NCBI GenBank assembly: GCA_031292355.1
Contig: JARLHI010000055.1
Coordinates: 1 to 64,000 of the forward strand
Direction of reading: 5' to 3'
Source: Candidatus Obscuribacterales bacterium
GTDB taxonomy: Bacteria; Cyanobacteriota; Vampirovibrionia; Obscuribacterales; Obscuribacteraceae
Length of the DNA: 64,000 bases
Below, piece after piece: positions 26,701-35,827 of the stretch. The translations under genes and the position numbers were made by a program. Below the pieces are notes generated by a model, which searched no databases, was not told where the DNA came from, and saw only the letters and a program-made list of their open reading frames with translations. Position 1 is the stretch's first letter; every line of letters starts with the position of its first letter.

Positions 26701-26780
26701 CAGTCTCTGAAAATGAACTGGGAACGCCTCAGTATATCGCTTCTAAACAATGCATGACACGGGTTGACAAGACTCGGCTG

Positions 26781-28325
26781 TCAAACGAACATATGACCGC
26801 AGCGCAAGCAAAATGAAAAGTCTGGCGACTTTTCCGATTGGCATTGCGGACAAACTCCGGGCGTAGCCCCTTCTTTACCACTTGCAGAAGACGCATCGAC
26901 CGGGGTCGAAGTCATGAAGCCTGATTGCTGAAGGGAAGCGTAAGTCGAACTACTACGATTAAGGACATCGGTAAAGTCACTATTCATACTGGCTGCAAAC
27001 TGACTGATGGGCATAGCTGGCGTACCAGGCAAAACTGGAGTGGGTGGCATTGTATAGGAAGCCGGTTGCCATGTAGGTATTTCAGTTCCTTGCTCTGGCT
27101 CGTTACTCATGGCCTGGGCATATTGATCGAACTTAAGTACGCTCTCTGTTGTTTGTGCAGCGTCTTCAGAACTTACTGCAGCAACTGACGGCCCAATAGG
27201 AACAACATTTGTGCTCAGGGCAGAAGTTGGCACAGGCACGTCGGCTGCAGGCGCAAGAGAACTCACGGACGGCACTATAGTTTCGTCTTCTGGAAATTCA
27301 TAAGGTTTAAAGACTGGAATCTCGAAATTAGCTGCAGACTCTGGTGCTACCGGAGGATCGACGAAAACTGCAGGTGTTTGCGCCGCAGATTTCTCGTCTG
27401 AGGCGTGACCACCCTCAAAAATCAATTTGAGAGGCGCGTGTCCAGCACTACCTCCATTTTTGACTCTACTCTCGGCAGCGAGGATTTTCTTTTCGACGAC
27501 TGCATCTTGAGCCATCATTTGGTTGCCATAATTACCCACTTGAGCAGATGCTTGTGCGTCGTGGTTAACGTGAGCAACAGGCGTGGGCAAGGCATCGAGA
27601 GAATTTTGTGTGCTGCGACTTAAATTTGCCCGCTGCACAAATTCTTTCATTGGCACTTGTTTTACGGCAGGCGCACCGCCCAGCACCTGATGGATTTTCT
27701 CTAAATCAGCTGCTAAATCGGCCTCACCTTGGTACCCCTGTCCTCCCAGCTGCATTCGACGCGGTCTGGTTGAAACCGACGCTTTTCCCATAATGCCAGC
27801 CATAATCACAAAAAAGAAAAAGATGGAAATGAACGTCAAACCAATTGGCCACTGTGTGTAATTTTGATGTTGCGGGTACGTCGCTTTCTGTCCGTGCAAA
27901 GCGACAAGATTCAACTTGTGCTCGACACCAGCCATGGTTGAGCGAATAGCGCCTGTGAGGTTGCCTTGAGCGTACTCTTTCTCGAAGCGAATGGGCATCA
28001 AACGTTCGTTGATGAATTTAGTGTTTATGCCTCTGTTCTGCAGATTAGTACCAGCCACCATAGCTGCAGTGTTGTTACTAGTGTTCACGACCAGCAAAAA
28101 ACCATTTGGCTCAAGGTTCCATGTCTGAGCAATATGCAAAGCTAAATCCTGAGTATTTTCAGAAGTGATTGCCGAAGAGAGCACCACCACATGAGGACAG
28201 TAGTGAGTGCGTGCTGCGTAGGAATCCAGTGCACCCAATTCAGGTTGAGAAATTCGGCCGCTGTAATCGACGACCACAGTCAGCGGCATTGTCTTAGGCA
28301 ATGTGGCAGGTAAAGTGTGACTCAA
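26781..28325 (-). CDS. TPM-domain membrane protein with C-terminal zinc ribbon
   Basis: A 514-residue protein. The N-terminal 145 residues resemble a TPM domain (VVVDYSGRISQPELGALDS, GFLLVVNTSNNTAAMVAGTN), followed by one transmembrane helix near 166-186 (LTFISIFFFFVIMAGIMG), a long Ala/Pro/Ser-rich disordered stretch and a zinc ribbon (CPQCQ and CLRCG). TPM domains occur in membrane quality-control and photosystem-repair proteins. The TTG start at 28325 overlaps the xdhC stop (TTGA) and has AAGGAG 7 bases upstream, so translation is coupled to xdhC. Why it is linked to a molybdoenzyme chaperone is not clear. Confidence 0.8.
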   Translation of the reverse strand: MSHTLPATLPKTMPLTVVVDYSGRISQPELGALDSYAARTHYCPHVVVLSSAITSENTQDLALHIAQTWNLEPNGFLLVVNTSNNTAAMVAGTNLQNRGINTKFINERLMPIRFEKEYAQGNLTGAIRSTMAGVEHKLNLVALHGQKATYPQHQNYTQWPIGLTFISIFFFFVIMAGIMGKASVSTRPRRMQLGGQGYQGEADLAADLEKIHQVLGGAPAVKQVPMKEFVQRANLSRSTQNSLDALPTPVAHVNHDAQASAQVGNYGNQMMAQDAVVEKKILAAESRVKNGGSAGHAPLKLIFEGGHASDEKSAAQTPAVFVDPPVAPESAANFEIPVFKPYEFPEDETIVPSVSSLAPAADVPVPTSALSTNVVPIGPSVAAVSSEDAAQTTESVLKFDQYAQAMSNEPEQGTEIPTWQPASYTMPPTPVLPGTPAMPISQFAASMNSDFTDVLNRSSSTYASLQQSGFMTSTPVDASSASGKEGATPGVCPQCQSEKSPDFSFCLRCGHMFV

Positions 28326-29182
28326 AACTCCGCTCCTTGCGCGACTCGCAATACTTCTTCCTGGTCCTCATCGATATTCTCTTCAACGAGAACCTGCTCT
28401 TTCAGTTTATCTCTCACCTGCAACAGCTGAGCGGCAATACTAATGGCAATTTCTTGCGGATCGTTACTGCCTACAGGCAATCCCATTGGGCAGTTGAAAG
28501 CATTTGTCAATGAATCCGGCAGTCCGGCTTCTTTTATGTCGCGACGCAGACGGGCCGCCTTTGCCGCACTGCCAATGACACCGACGTAGGGAAATTTTTT
28601 ACTTTCAATTTGTTTTAAGACTTGGAGCAAAATCGGCATATCGGTCGTGTGACCCATGGTCATCAAAATAACAAATTGGCGTCCATCAAGATTTTCGATT
28701 TCGACGGGCAAATCGCTGGATACAACCGTCGTCAGCTTATCCGAGCGCGGCATACGCTCGAGCCATTCACTGCGAGTGTCATAACAAGTAATTCGGCAGT
28801 CTAGATTAAGCAAAACACCAATCAATGCCTGAGCACAGTGTCCTGCACCAAATAAAGCAATTTGCCACTGACAACGATTGAACACTTCCAGAAACATTTT
28901 TACAGAGCCACCGCAAGTCATACCGATGTCTTTAGCCAGACTCCAGTTGACGAATCTAGTGTTCTTAGATTGAGCATTACCAAGCATTTCCCGAGCTTCA
29001 GAAATTGCTCTGGCCTCAACCTTGCCACCACCAACAGTACCAAACTCTAGTCCTTGACTGGTGACAACAATTTTATTTCCCTGATCCTGCGGAACGCTGC
29101 CGGCCGTGTCGACGACAGTGACGACAACAAAAGGCACGCCAGAAGCGAACATTTCGTTTACCTGATCGTTGAACGTAAGCAC
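28322..29182 (-). CDS. xdhC: XdhC/CoxI-family molybdoenzyme maturation protein
   Basis: A 286-residue protein with the N-terminal XdhC_CoxI domain (VVTVVDTAGSVPQDQGNKIV, EFGTVGGGKVEA) and a C-terminal Rossmann domain (IALFGAGHCAQALIGVL, MTMGHTTDMPILLQVL, PYVGVIGSAAKAARLR). XdhC binds molybdenum cofactor, promotes its sulfuration and delivers it to xanthine dehydrogenase. The structural genes xdhA and xdhB lie upstream on the same strand, separated by an opposite-strand gene. GTG 29182 gives the full family N-terminus; it lacks a clear ribosome site, and ATG 29152 is an alternative. Confidence 0.92.
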   Translation of the reverse strand: MLTFNDQVNEMFASGVPFVVVTVVDTAGSVPQDQGNKIVVTSQGLEFGTVGGGKVEARAISEAREMLGNAQSKNTRFVNWSLAKDIGMTCGGSVKMFLEVFNRCQWQIALFGAGHCAQALIGVLLNLDCRITCYDTRSEWLERMPRSDKLTTVVSSDLPVEIENLDGRQFVILMTMGHTTDMPILLQVLKQIESKKFPYVGVIGSAAKAARLRRDIKEAGLPDSLTNAFNCPMGLPVGSNDPQEIAISIAAQLLQVRDKLKEQVLVEENIDEDQEEVLRVAQGAEF

Positions 29183-29350
29183 TTTTAAAGCCGTTTTTTT
29201 TTAGTCAATTCAGAGCGGGCGCATTCTATTCATGCACAATCTAGCAGAAATTAAACGCCCACCCGAAAGATTACTGAAGGTTTTGTTTGCTACCTTGCCA
29301 TTATCAGGCCTATTACTAACCAAAATCTCTACTCAAGGCAGGCGACGACT

Positions 29351-30025
29351 TTGGCAAGCGGCAAAGAGAAAGAAAAGCAGCTGTATGCTCTGGCAGAGAC
29401 TCAAGCCGGATTGTTTACAGCCAAGCAGGCACAAGATTTAGGCTACCACCGCTCGGTCCTTGGCTACCATGTAAAAAATGGCGACTGGGTGAGAATTTGG
29501 CGCGGCATCTACAGACTGACAACTTATCCGGCTTCAGCCAACAATAATTTTTCCACCTGGTATTTGTGGTCTATGGACCGCACAGGTAAACCAAAAGGCG
29601 TCTACGCCTATGATACTGCGCTTGAGTTGCACGGTTTGACCGCTTGCACCAGCAATAAACTGCATATGATTGTGCCAAAATACTTCCAGAGACTGGCTGC
29701 ACCGCCCAAAATGCTCAAGTTGCACAAGCGCTTTCTCAAAGCCAGCGATTACACGATGATTAACGGCGTGGCAGTGACCAAGCCAATGCGCACGCTTCTT
29801 GATTTGTGCGAATCTGACTACTTACACCGCCATCAATTACGCGAAGTCTTCAACCGGGCCCAACAGCAAGGATTGATAGATGCCGAAGACCTCGACGGAA
29901 CACGCCTGACCACAGCCGAAAGACACTTTCTCAAAGAATTGACTAGAGACGCGCAATTTTCCACGGTTGAATATCATCAGTCACAGTCGCTAAAAGAATG
30001 CCCGGAGTCTGGGGTGCGCCTTTAG
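29351..30025 (+). CDS. AbiEi-like antitoxin-domain protein, no toxin partner
   Basis: A 224-residue protein. Residues about 1-60 resemble the AbiEi_4 winged-helix domain (GLFTAKQAQDLGYHRSVLGY, WVRIWRGIYRLTTYP), followed by the C-terminal region typical of the family (YDTALELHGLT, VTKPMRTLLDLCESD, LREVFNRAQQQGLID). In type IV AbiE systems this protein represses the operon and neutralises the nucleotidyltransferase AbiEii; no AbiEii gene is nearby. Many such proteins are stand-alone regulators. TTG 29351 has AAGGCAGG 8 bases upstream. It is inserted opposite to the genes between xdhB and xdhC. Confidence 0.78.
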   Translation: MASGKEKEKQLYALAETQAGLFTAKQAQDLGYHRSVLGYHVKNGDWVRIWRGIYRLTTYPASANNNFSTWYLWSMDRTGKPKGVYAYDTALELHGLTACTSNKLHMIVPKYFQRLAAPPKMLKLHKRFLKASDYTMINGVAVTKPMRTLLDLCESDYLHRHQLREVFNRAQQQGLIDAEDLDGTRLTTAERHFLKELTRDAQFSTVEYHQSQSLKECPESGVRL

Positions 30026-30038
30026 TTCTGACAGTGCT

Positions 30039-32402
30039 TCAAATTCGGGCTTGCGCCTTCCGCAACCTTTGCGGCGCAGCGGCACGCTCGCATATTGCCT
30101 CGTAAGCAGTCAATCTTGAGAGTATCTGCTCGTTTGTAGCGGGTAAATCGAGGACGGGAATTTCGTCGCTGCTAACGAAAGAAAGAGCATGTTTAGCAGC
30201 AGTCCAGACTGAAATCCCGAGCAATAGCGGCGGTTCTCCGACTGCTTTAGTGGAGCGTACGTTGGCTGTGTTAGCGCCGTTGTCGATGAAATTAACGTTG
30301 AACACAGCAGGAATATCATGAATGTTGGGAATTTTATAAGTGGTCGGAGAATGAGACAACAGATTTCCCGCTGCCCCGTATCGCAATTCCTCGGTTGTCA
30401 CCCAGCCGATTCCCTGCACCATTGCCCCAATAACCTGTCCTCTGTTAATACCGGGGTTGATTTGTTTGCCGGCATCGAACAAAACATCCAGTCTCTCAAT
30501 TTTCAACTGACCAGTGAAGCGGTCAATCAGCACTTCGGCGCAGGCACAGCCGTTCGTAAAATACAAAAATGGATGACCTTTGCCCGAAAGCCAATCGAAA
30601 TCAATCCCTTTGGTGGCATAATAACCGCGCTCGCCGAGACTCTGGCGGTCTCTGTAAGCCACACCAACAGCCTCTCTGAAACTCATTTCAAAACTGGCAA
30701 AGCGAGGATCAAAAAGCATGCCATCCTTGAACACTACATTTTCAGCAGCTGCTTTTGAGAAACCCTTCTCGCGCGACAGATAGGCGGCAAAACTGCTCGC
30801 CATATTGGCCTTGATTTTCATACAGGCATCAACGGCTGCACTGCCATTTAAATCCGTAGCCGCAGAAGCAGCTGTCGGAGATGTGTTATTGCTTTTTTCG
30901 GTCGACGTGGCCATGACAATAACCTGTCTGGGGTCAATTTGAAATTCATCGGCCACAAGCTGTTTGATATTTGTATTTACACCCTGTCCCATTTCGCAAG
31001 CGCCGGTTGAAACCTGCACGGTGCCATCAAGATAGACATTGACCAGGGCATTGGCCTGATTGAGAAATTTATTTGTGAAAGAAATTCCGAATTTAACCGG
31101 CTGTAGAGAAATTCCTCTGAGATGTGTTTTGGACTTCGCATTGAAGTCAGCCACAGCACGCGCTCGCTCGCGATAATCAGAGGATTCACAAAGCTCGTCG
31201 AAAAGTCTGGGCAAAGTGTTATTTGTAATCAATTGACCATAATGAGTGACATTACGTTCAGTCAATCCGTAGCAATTGCGACGACGGACATCAAAAGCAT
31301 CGATATTCAAAAAGGCAGCAATTTCTTCAATAATGTTCTCCATAGTGACCACGCCTTGTGGTCCACCAAATCCACGAAAAGCTGTAGTGGGCGGGAAATT
31401 TGTCCGGCAAATCTGTCCTTTCACATCGACATTTTCAATAAAATAAGCATTGTCGATATGTGTCAACGCCCGTCCAAGAACAGCTGTCGACAAGTCATTA
31501 GCCGCACCACCATCGGCAAAGAGCCTGGCCGACAAAGCAGTAATAACTCCATCGTCATTGAAAGCCACTTTATAATCATTTTGAAAGGGATGGCGCTTTC
31601 CGGTAAACATCATGTCATCATCTTTAGAGTAGACGATGCGTGCTGGTCTTTTGGTTTTTAAGGCGACAAGAGCAGCCATTGCTGCTGGGTGAGTTGCTTG
31701 ACACTCTTTTCCGCCAAAGCCGCCACCCAGTCGCTTAACGATCACAGTGACTTGATTCTGCTGAAGACCAAGCACCAGCGCAAGCACCTGCTGAACCTCC
31801 GAAGGGTTCTGACTGCTCGAATAAACAGTCAATTGATTTTGTTCACCTGGATAAACAATTGCCGCCTGCGATTCTAGATAAAAGTGGTCCTGACCATTGA
31901 TCTTCAAAGTTCCTTCAATGACGTTCGCGGCTTCAGCAAATGCTTTTGCACAATCGCCACGGCCAATGGAGTAAGTTCGATCAATAAATTGATTTGCTTG
32001 CTTTGCGTCATCTATGGTTAAAATCGGCTGCAATTCTTTCACTTCGAGTTTGATTGCTTTCTTCGCCTGAGCAAGAGCCAATCTACTCTCTGCGGCAATG
32101 ACGACAATTGGCTCACCGATAAAACTGCAGTGGTCTTCACAGAGCAGAACTTCATCTTGAAGAATCGGGCCAAATTTATTGATACCGTCCAAATCTTTGT
32201 AAGTGTACAATGCCACTATCCCTGGTACCACTAGTGCATCATCTAGATTTAAAGATAGTATCTGACAATTAGCAAAAGGACTGCCCAAGAAGTCGACCAC
32301 CAGCTCATTGCTTTGAAATGGCATATCATCGATATAAACTGACTCACCAGTAACGTGAGTGCAGGCAGAATCGTGAGGGATGTTTTTGTTTATTTCAGGC
32401 AT
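30039..32402 (-). CDS. xdhB: Xanthine dehydrogenase molybdenum-binding subunit
   Basis: Large subunit of the bacterial heterodimeric xanthine dehydrogenase, about 787 residues, which oxidises hypoxanthine and xanthine to urate. Key motifs: VKRLGGGFGGKE (cofactor loop), GKRHPFQNDY, the catalytic Arg in TTAFRGFGGPQG, GACEMGQGVNTN and the catalytic Glu in AVGEPPLLLG. These match the substrate-binding Arg and base Glu of characterised enzymes, so xanthine/hypoxanthine is the favoured substrate. ATG 32402 overlaps the end of xdhA by 8 bases. Its cofactor would be made by the moa/moe operon in this window. Confidence 0.95.
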   Translation of the reverse strand: MPEINKNIPHDSACTHVTGESVYIDDMPFQSNELVVDFLGSPFANCQILSLNLDDALVVPGIVALYTYKDLDGINKFGPILQDEVLLCEDHCSFIGEPIVVIAAESRLALAQAKKAIKLEVKELQPILTIDDAKQANQFIDRTYSIGRGDCAKAFAEAANVIEGTLKINGQDHFYLESQAAIVYPGEQNQLTVYSSSQNPSEVQQVLALVLGLQQNQVTVIVKRLGGGFGGKECQATHPAAMAALVALKTKRPARIVYSKDDDMMFTGKRHPFQNDYKVAFNDDGVITALSARLFADGGAANDLSTAVLGRALTHIDNAYFIENVDVKGQICRTNFPPTTAFRGFGGPQGVVTMENIIEEIAAFLNIDAFDVRRRNCYGLTERNVTHYGQLITNNTLPRLFDELCESSDYRERARAVADFNAKSKTHLRGISLQPVKFGISFTNKFLNQANALVNVYLDGTVQVSTGACEMGQGVNTNIKQLVADEFQIDPRQVIVMATSTEKSNNTSPTAASAATDLNGSAAVDACMKIKANMASSFAAYLSREKGFSKAAAENVVFKDGMLFDPRFASFEMSFREAVGVAYRDRQSLGERGYYATKGIDFDWLSGKGHPFLYFTNGCACAEVLIDRFTGQLKIERLDVLFDAGKQINPGINRGQVIGAMVQGIGWVTTEELRYGAAGNLLSHSPTTYKIPNIHDIPAVFNVNFIDNGANTANVRSTKAVGEPPLLLGISVWTAAKHALSFVSSDEIPVLDLPATNEQILSRLTAYEAICERAAAPQRLRKAQARI

Positions 32403-33957
32403 AGCTTTTGTCGGTTTCCAATTCCAGTTCGGCAAGACTTTCGTAGAAAAATTTGACGAAGAGATTTCTCGTCAATTGCTCTCTAAATTCTTTGCTACCA
32501 CGCACGTCTGAAAGCGGCTGCAAGTCAGCAGCCGCGATGCGACCAGCTTCTACAAATACATCTAGAGTAAATGATTTATCTTGCAAAAAAATTTCAGCGA
32601 CAGTTGAGCGAATGCAAGTGGCAGCCACTCCACCCAGAGCTACTTTGGCTAAAGCAATTCTTTGCCTGCCAGTTTCCGCTCGCGTGACCGTAACGTAAAA
32701 GGCCGCAGCAACAGACGAAATATCCAGATGCTCTCTCTTCGAAACTTTATACAATCGCAGCAAAGTTCGAGTAGTTTCACTTTTAAGCGCACGCTCTGTT
32801 TCATGACCTGGCAAAGGAATCGTTACCAATGAGATTATTTCATCGCTCGACAAATCCATTTTTTTATAACCAGTGTAAAAACGCCCGATTGGAATTCTGC
32901 GCGCTCCGTTTTTTCCAGTCACTTCAATTTGAGCTTCCATGACAGTCAAAAAAGGAAGAGTGTCGGCAATCGGGGAAGCATTAGCGATGTTACCAGCAAG
33001 TGTGCCTGCCTGCCTAATTTGCGGAGAGCCAAAGGTCCAAAGAATTTTATAGAATTCAGGTATTTTATCTTCGACAAACTGTTCAAGTTCGCGCAAAGTG
33101 ACCTTGGCCCCAACGATTAATTGCCCGTCCGCGATCGTTAGTTGATTTAGATCATCAATACCAGACAGACTGATTATGCACGAAGGTGTTAAACCTCGCT
33201 TATTCATATTGACGCATATGTCAGTGCCACCGGAAATAATGGCGGCACCCTGATGGTCGGATTTGAGCCGCGCCGCCGCAGATAAAGTAAGCGGCTTATA
33301 GAACACCGACTGCGTACCAGTGAGTCTGCCCGAAATGGCCACCGGAATACTTCTTACTGTCGACATTGCAGAAAGCATCGGCGCAGAGGGAAATTTGTCT
33401 GAGAAAGATTGCATCTTCTGAGATGACGCCGCAATTGCCGCCGCCATTATCGACTCGTAGCCGGTACACCGACAAAGATTGCCTGTCAGTGCCTCTTTAA
33501 CCTGGTCACAACCAACGCTTTGACTACTTGCCTGGCATTCAACAACCAGCGATGACAGAGCCACGACAAAGCCGGGAGTGCAATAGCCGCATTGCGCTCC
33601 ATGACATTCAACCATGGCCTCTTGCACTGCGTTCAATTTGCCGTCTTCAAGCATGCCTTCGACCGTAATTACACTGGTGCAATCCAACTGAAAAAGGTAT
33701 TGAATGCAGGAATTGACAGTTTTATATTCAAAATCATCGGCACGGCCATCAAGCGGTCTGCCAAGCATGACCGTACAGGCGCCGCAATCTCCTTCGGCGC
33801 AGACCACCTTTGTGCCACAAGCATTGAGATGGCCACGCAAGTAATCGGACAGTGGCAAGAATGCCGCATCACCGGCAACACGCTGCATTTTGCCGTTTAC
33901 AAAAAAGACTATGTAGTCGCGACTTTCGACCTTTACTGAACCAGCAATGACAGTCAT
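32395..33957 (-). CDS. xdhA: Xanthine dehydrogenase FeS/FAD subunit
   Basis: A 520-residue electron-transfer subunit. Residues about 15-165 carry two 2Fe-2S clusters: plant-type CAEGDCGACTVMLG, then HGAQCGYCTPGFV and NLCRCTGYESI. Residues about 210-390 are the FAD-binding PCMH domain (IISGGTDICVNMN, GTLAGNIANASPIADTLP), and the rest is the CO dehydrogenase flavoprotein C-terminal domain. Electrons pass from Mo through FeS to FAD/NAD. The ATG at 33957 has no ribosome site of its own; a short leader ORF with AGGAGG ends exactly on it (TAATG), so its translation may be coupled. Confidence 0.95.
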   Translation of the reverse strand: MTVIAGSVKVESRDYIVFFVNGKMQRVAGDAAFLPLSDYLRGHLNACGTKVVCAEGDCGACTVMLGRPLDGRADDFEYKTVNSCIQYLFQLDCTSVITVEGMLEDGKLNAVQEAMVECHGAQCGYCTPGFVVALSSLVVECQASSQSVGCDQVKEALTGNLCRCTGYESIMAAAIAASSQKMQSFSDKFPSAPMLSAMSTVRSIPVAISGRLTGTQSVFYKPLTLSAAARLKSDHQGAAIISGGTDICVNMNKRGLTPSCIISLSGIDDLNQLTIADGQLIVGAKVTLRELEQFVEDKIPEFYKILWTFGSPQIRQAGTLAGNIANASPIADTLPFLTVMEAQIEVTGKNGARRIPIGRFYTGYKKMDLSSDEIISLVTIPLPGHETERALKSETTRTLLRLYKVSKREHLDISSVAAAFYVTVTRAETGRQRIALAKVALGGVAATCIRSTVAEIFLQDKSFTLDVFVEAGRIAAADLQPLSDVRGSKEFREQLTRNLFVKFFYESLAELELETDKSYA

Positions 33958-33983
33958 TAGTTACGCCCAGTCAAAGAAAACAA
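33957..33983 (-). CDS. Candidate 8-codon leader ORF coupled to xdhA
   Basis: On the minus strand AGGAGG (33996-33991) is followed after 7 bases by TTG (33983), and eight codons (reading MFSLTGRN) end at a TAA whose last base is the A of the xdhA ATG. The spacing and the stop/start overlap are what translational coupling needs, and xdhA lacks another ribosome site. The peptide itself probably has no function. Confidence 0.35.
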   Translation of the reverse strand: MFSLTGRN

Positions 33984-34048
33984 AAACCAACCTCCTAATA
34001 ATACAACTACCAACCGTAGATTAAGCATGGAGTGAGTGCAAACAGCGC

Positions 34049-34062
34049 GAGCAAATTTGCTC
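34049..34062. promoter_or_regulatory. 14-bp perfect palindrome between xdhA and a divergent operon
   Basis: GAGCAAATTTGCTC is a perfect inverted repeat in the 183-bp region between xdhA (minus) and the secreted TPR gene (plus). The symmetry and position fit a repressor or activator site. No regulator gene is adjacent, so the factor is unknown. Confidence 0.4.
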
Positions 34063-34140
34063 CAATCATTGCTAAACTGTCAGTCTAGACCGTAAATTTC
34101 AGCTCTCAAATTTCCAAACGCACATTTTCAAAGGTACCTT

Positions 34141-35115
34141 GTGACCAGACCTTCTTCCAGACGCAATTCTTCCACCAATCAACTGAAAGCGATCCTGGTT
34201 CTGCCAATTTTGCTCGGCCTCACCGTGCCTGCGTCGGCAAATGTTTCCCGCTGGACTGAACTAAGCGATGAGGGACAGGCCGCATTCGACGAACAAAAAT
34301 ATAAGCGCGCTTCTCATTTTTTTAAAATTGCCGTACGTGAAGCCACTCGAACAGAAGTTGGCGATGCCAATCTCGCAGTCAGTCTCAAGAAACTAGCCGA
34401 ATCAGACATTGCCATTCATAAATATCGAGAGGCTGAACAAAAGCTACAGCAGGCAATTAAAATCAATAAAGAACTTGGCGCTGAAGATCCTGAAGCGATC
34501 AGAGATTTGCTCGAACTGGCAAAAACCTATCGCTCAGTTAATCTGGAACAATTCGGTAAGACGATTTCTGTTTTGCTAAAACAGTCAGGGCTCAATAAAA
34601 TTGAAATCTTTAAAACAGCAGAAGGCGACAGTCGAATCGAAATACGCTTTGATGATAAATTCACAAAGCGCATCACAAGCACTGATGTTGACCGAATCAA
34701 TATGAATAAAACAGTCACCTTTGATGTGCATGAGGGTCCAGATGGCTTGATTACTTTAAGCAACATCAAAGGGCTCAAGATGCATTCGAAAATGTGGGTC
34801 AATTTGACAGACACTTCTTTCGATCCAAACGGCGACCATGACAAAGCGATAGCTTCAGTAACAGCAAGAAAGCTTGGCGTTTCGAGAACGATTCAGACCG
34901 TTTTGCCCAAGCCAATTTACGATCGCATCCTTGCTGCTGTAGAAAGAGTAAAACATCCAGAGTTGCACAGTCCGTGGCACAAACAACTGCAAGAACGAGT
35001 CAAAAGTCTAGTCAACGGTACAACGGTGCCGCAGACAGCGCCAGAGTTATCTGTTAAAAGTAAAATAGATGGAGAATCAAACTCAAGCCAAGATCCAGCG
35101 CAGGTGCGCCAATGA
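34141..35115 (+). CDS. Exported TPR-containing protein of unknown role
   Basis: A 324-residue protein with a signal peptide (AILVLPILLGLTVPASA), then TPR-like units (GQAAFDEQKYKRASHFFKIA, ESDIAIHKYREAEQKLQQAI) and a C-terminal domain of about 170 residues that I do not recognise (DSRIEIRFDDKFTKRI, VTFDVHEGPDGLITLSNIKG). The GTG start at 34141 has AAAGGT about 8 bases upstream. Its stop overlaps the start of the next gene (ATGA), so the two are translated together and may form one envelope complex. Confidence 0.75.
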   Translation: MTRPSSRRNSSTNQLKAILVLPILLGLTVPASANVSRWTELSDEGQAAFDEQKYKRASHFFKIAVREATRTEVGDANLAVSLKKLAESDIAIHKYREAEQKLQQAIKINKELGAEDPEAIRDLLELAKTYRSVNLEQFGKTISVLLKQSGLNKIEIFKTAEGDSRIEIRFDDKFTKRITSTDVDRINMNKTVTFDVHEGPDGLITLSNIKGLKMHSKMWVNLTDTSFDPNGDHDKAIASVTARKLGVSRTIQTVLPKPIYDRILAAVERVKHPELHSPWHKQLQERVKSLVNGTTVPQTAPELSVKSKIDGESNSSQDPAQVRQ

Positions 35116-35822
35116 AGTCCAACACAAAATTGCTATTGGCGCTTATCAGTACCTCGCAATTGGGACTTTTGCCCCCGACTGCCGTTAAGGCACAATCGGC
35201 AGATCAGTATAGAAAACCACCTCAGCAAATCAGTGGTGAAGGCGGCGGGCTCTTCATGGAAGAAGAAACGGCACCACCGCCCCGAAATGCGTACGCTCGC
35301 CCGCGAGTAAACGTCATTAATGACAAAGCGGTTCCCAGGCAGCAAATTCACAACAATCTCGGAAACGACTTCATGGAAGAAGTCACTGAGTCTGCGCCGC
35401 ATCATGATGCAAGCGTACCAATCGACCTACGCAACACTAACGTTCAGGTAGATCAAAAAGGGCACATCGTGCCAATGCTCAATCGAAACGCCGGACCGGT
35501 GCAATATCAATACAATTCAGGCATTCAGGCTTATCGAGAAATGCCAGTGCCAACAATTGCACCGACATACAACAATCCGCTTGCGCTGCCTTTCGACTCA
35601 TACGGAAGGCCAGTGGCAGTGGGAACAACCTTTGTGCCAGTAGCACCAGGAACGATACCAGGTATTCGCTCGATGAATTTCCCGCCGGGATATTACTATG
35701 GTAATAACTTCGGTTACGGTCCTCTCAGACAAACACAATACTCAGGCACATACTCTGAAACCTCACTGACAGGCGACAGCGCCGGGCTGATTATGCCCAT
35801 GTTCAGAAATTCCGATCGCTAA
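35112..35822 (+). CDS. Exported Pro/Asn-rich hypothetical protein
   Basis: A 236-residue protein with a signal peptide (LLLALISTSQLGLLPPTAVKA) and a mature part rich in Pro, Asn, Tyr and Gly. There is a loose internal repeat: GGGLFMEEETAPPPRN and GNDFMEEVTESAPHHD, each followed by a VN/IDLRN stretch. No known domain. The start overlaps the preceding TPR gene by 4 bases. Its composition suggests an extended surface or matrix protein. Confidence 0.7.
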   Translation: MKSNTKLLLALISTSQLGLLPPTAVKAQSADQYRKPPQQISGEGGGLFMEEETAPPPRNAYARPRVNVINDKAVPRQQIHNNLGNDFMEEVTESAPHHDASVPIDLRNTNVQVDQKGHIVPMLNRNAGPVQYQYNSGIQAYREMPVPTIAPTYNNPLALPFDSYGRPVAVGTTFVPVAPGTIPGIRSMNFPPGYYYGNNFGYGPLRQTQYSGTYSETSLTGDSAGLIMPMFRNSDR

Positions 35823-35827
35823 CAGTT

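Noticed and set aside
29200..30040. A complete AbiE toxin-antitoxin pair
   Set aside because: Only the AbiEi-like gene is present; the next gene downstream is xdhB on the other strand and no nucleotidyltransferase motif is seen.
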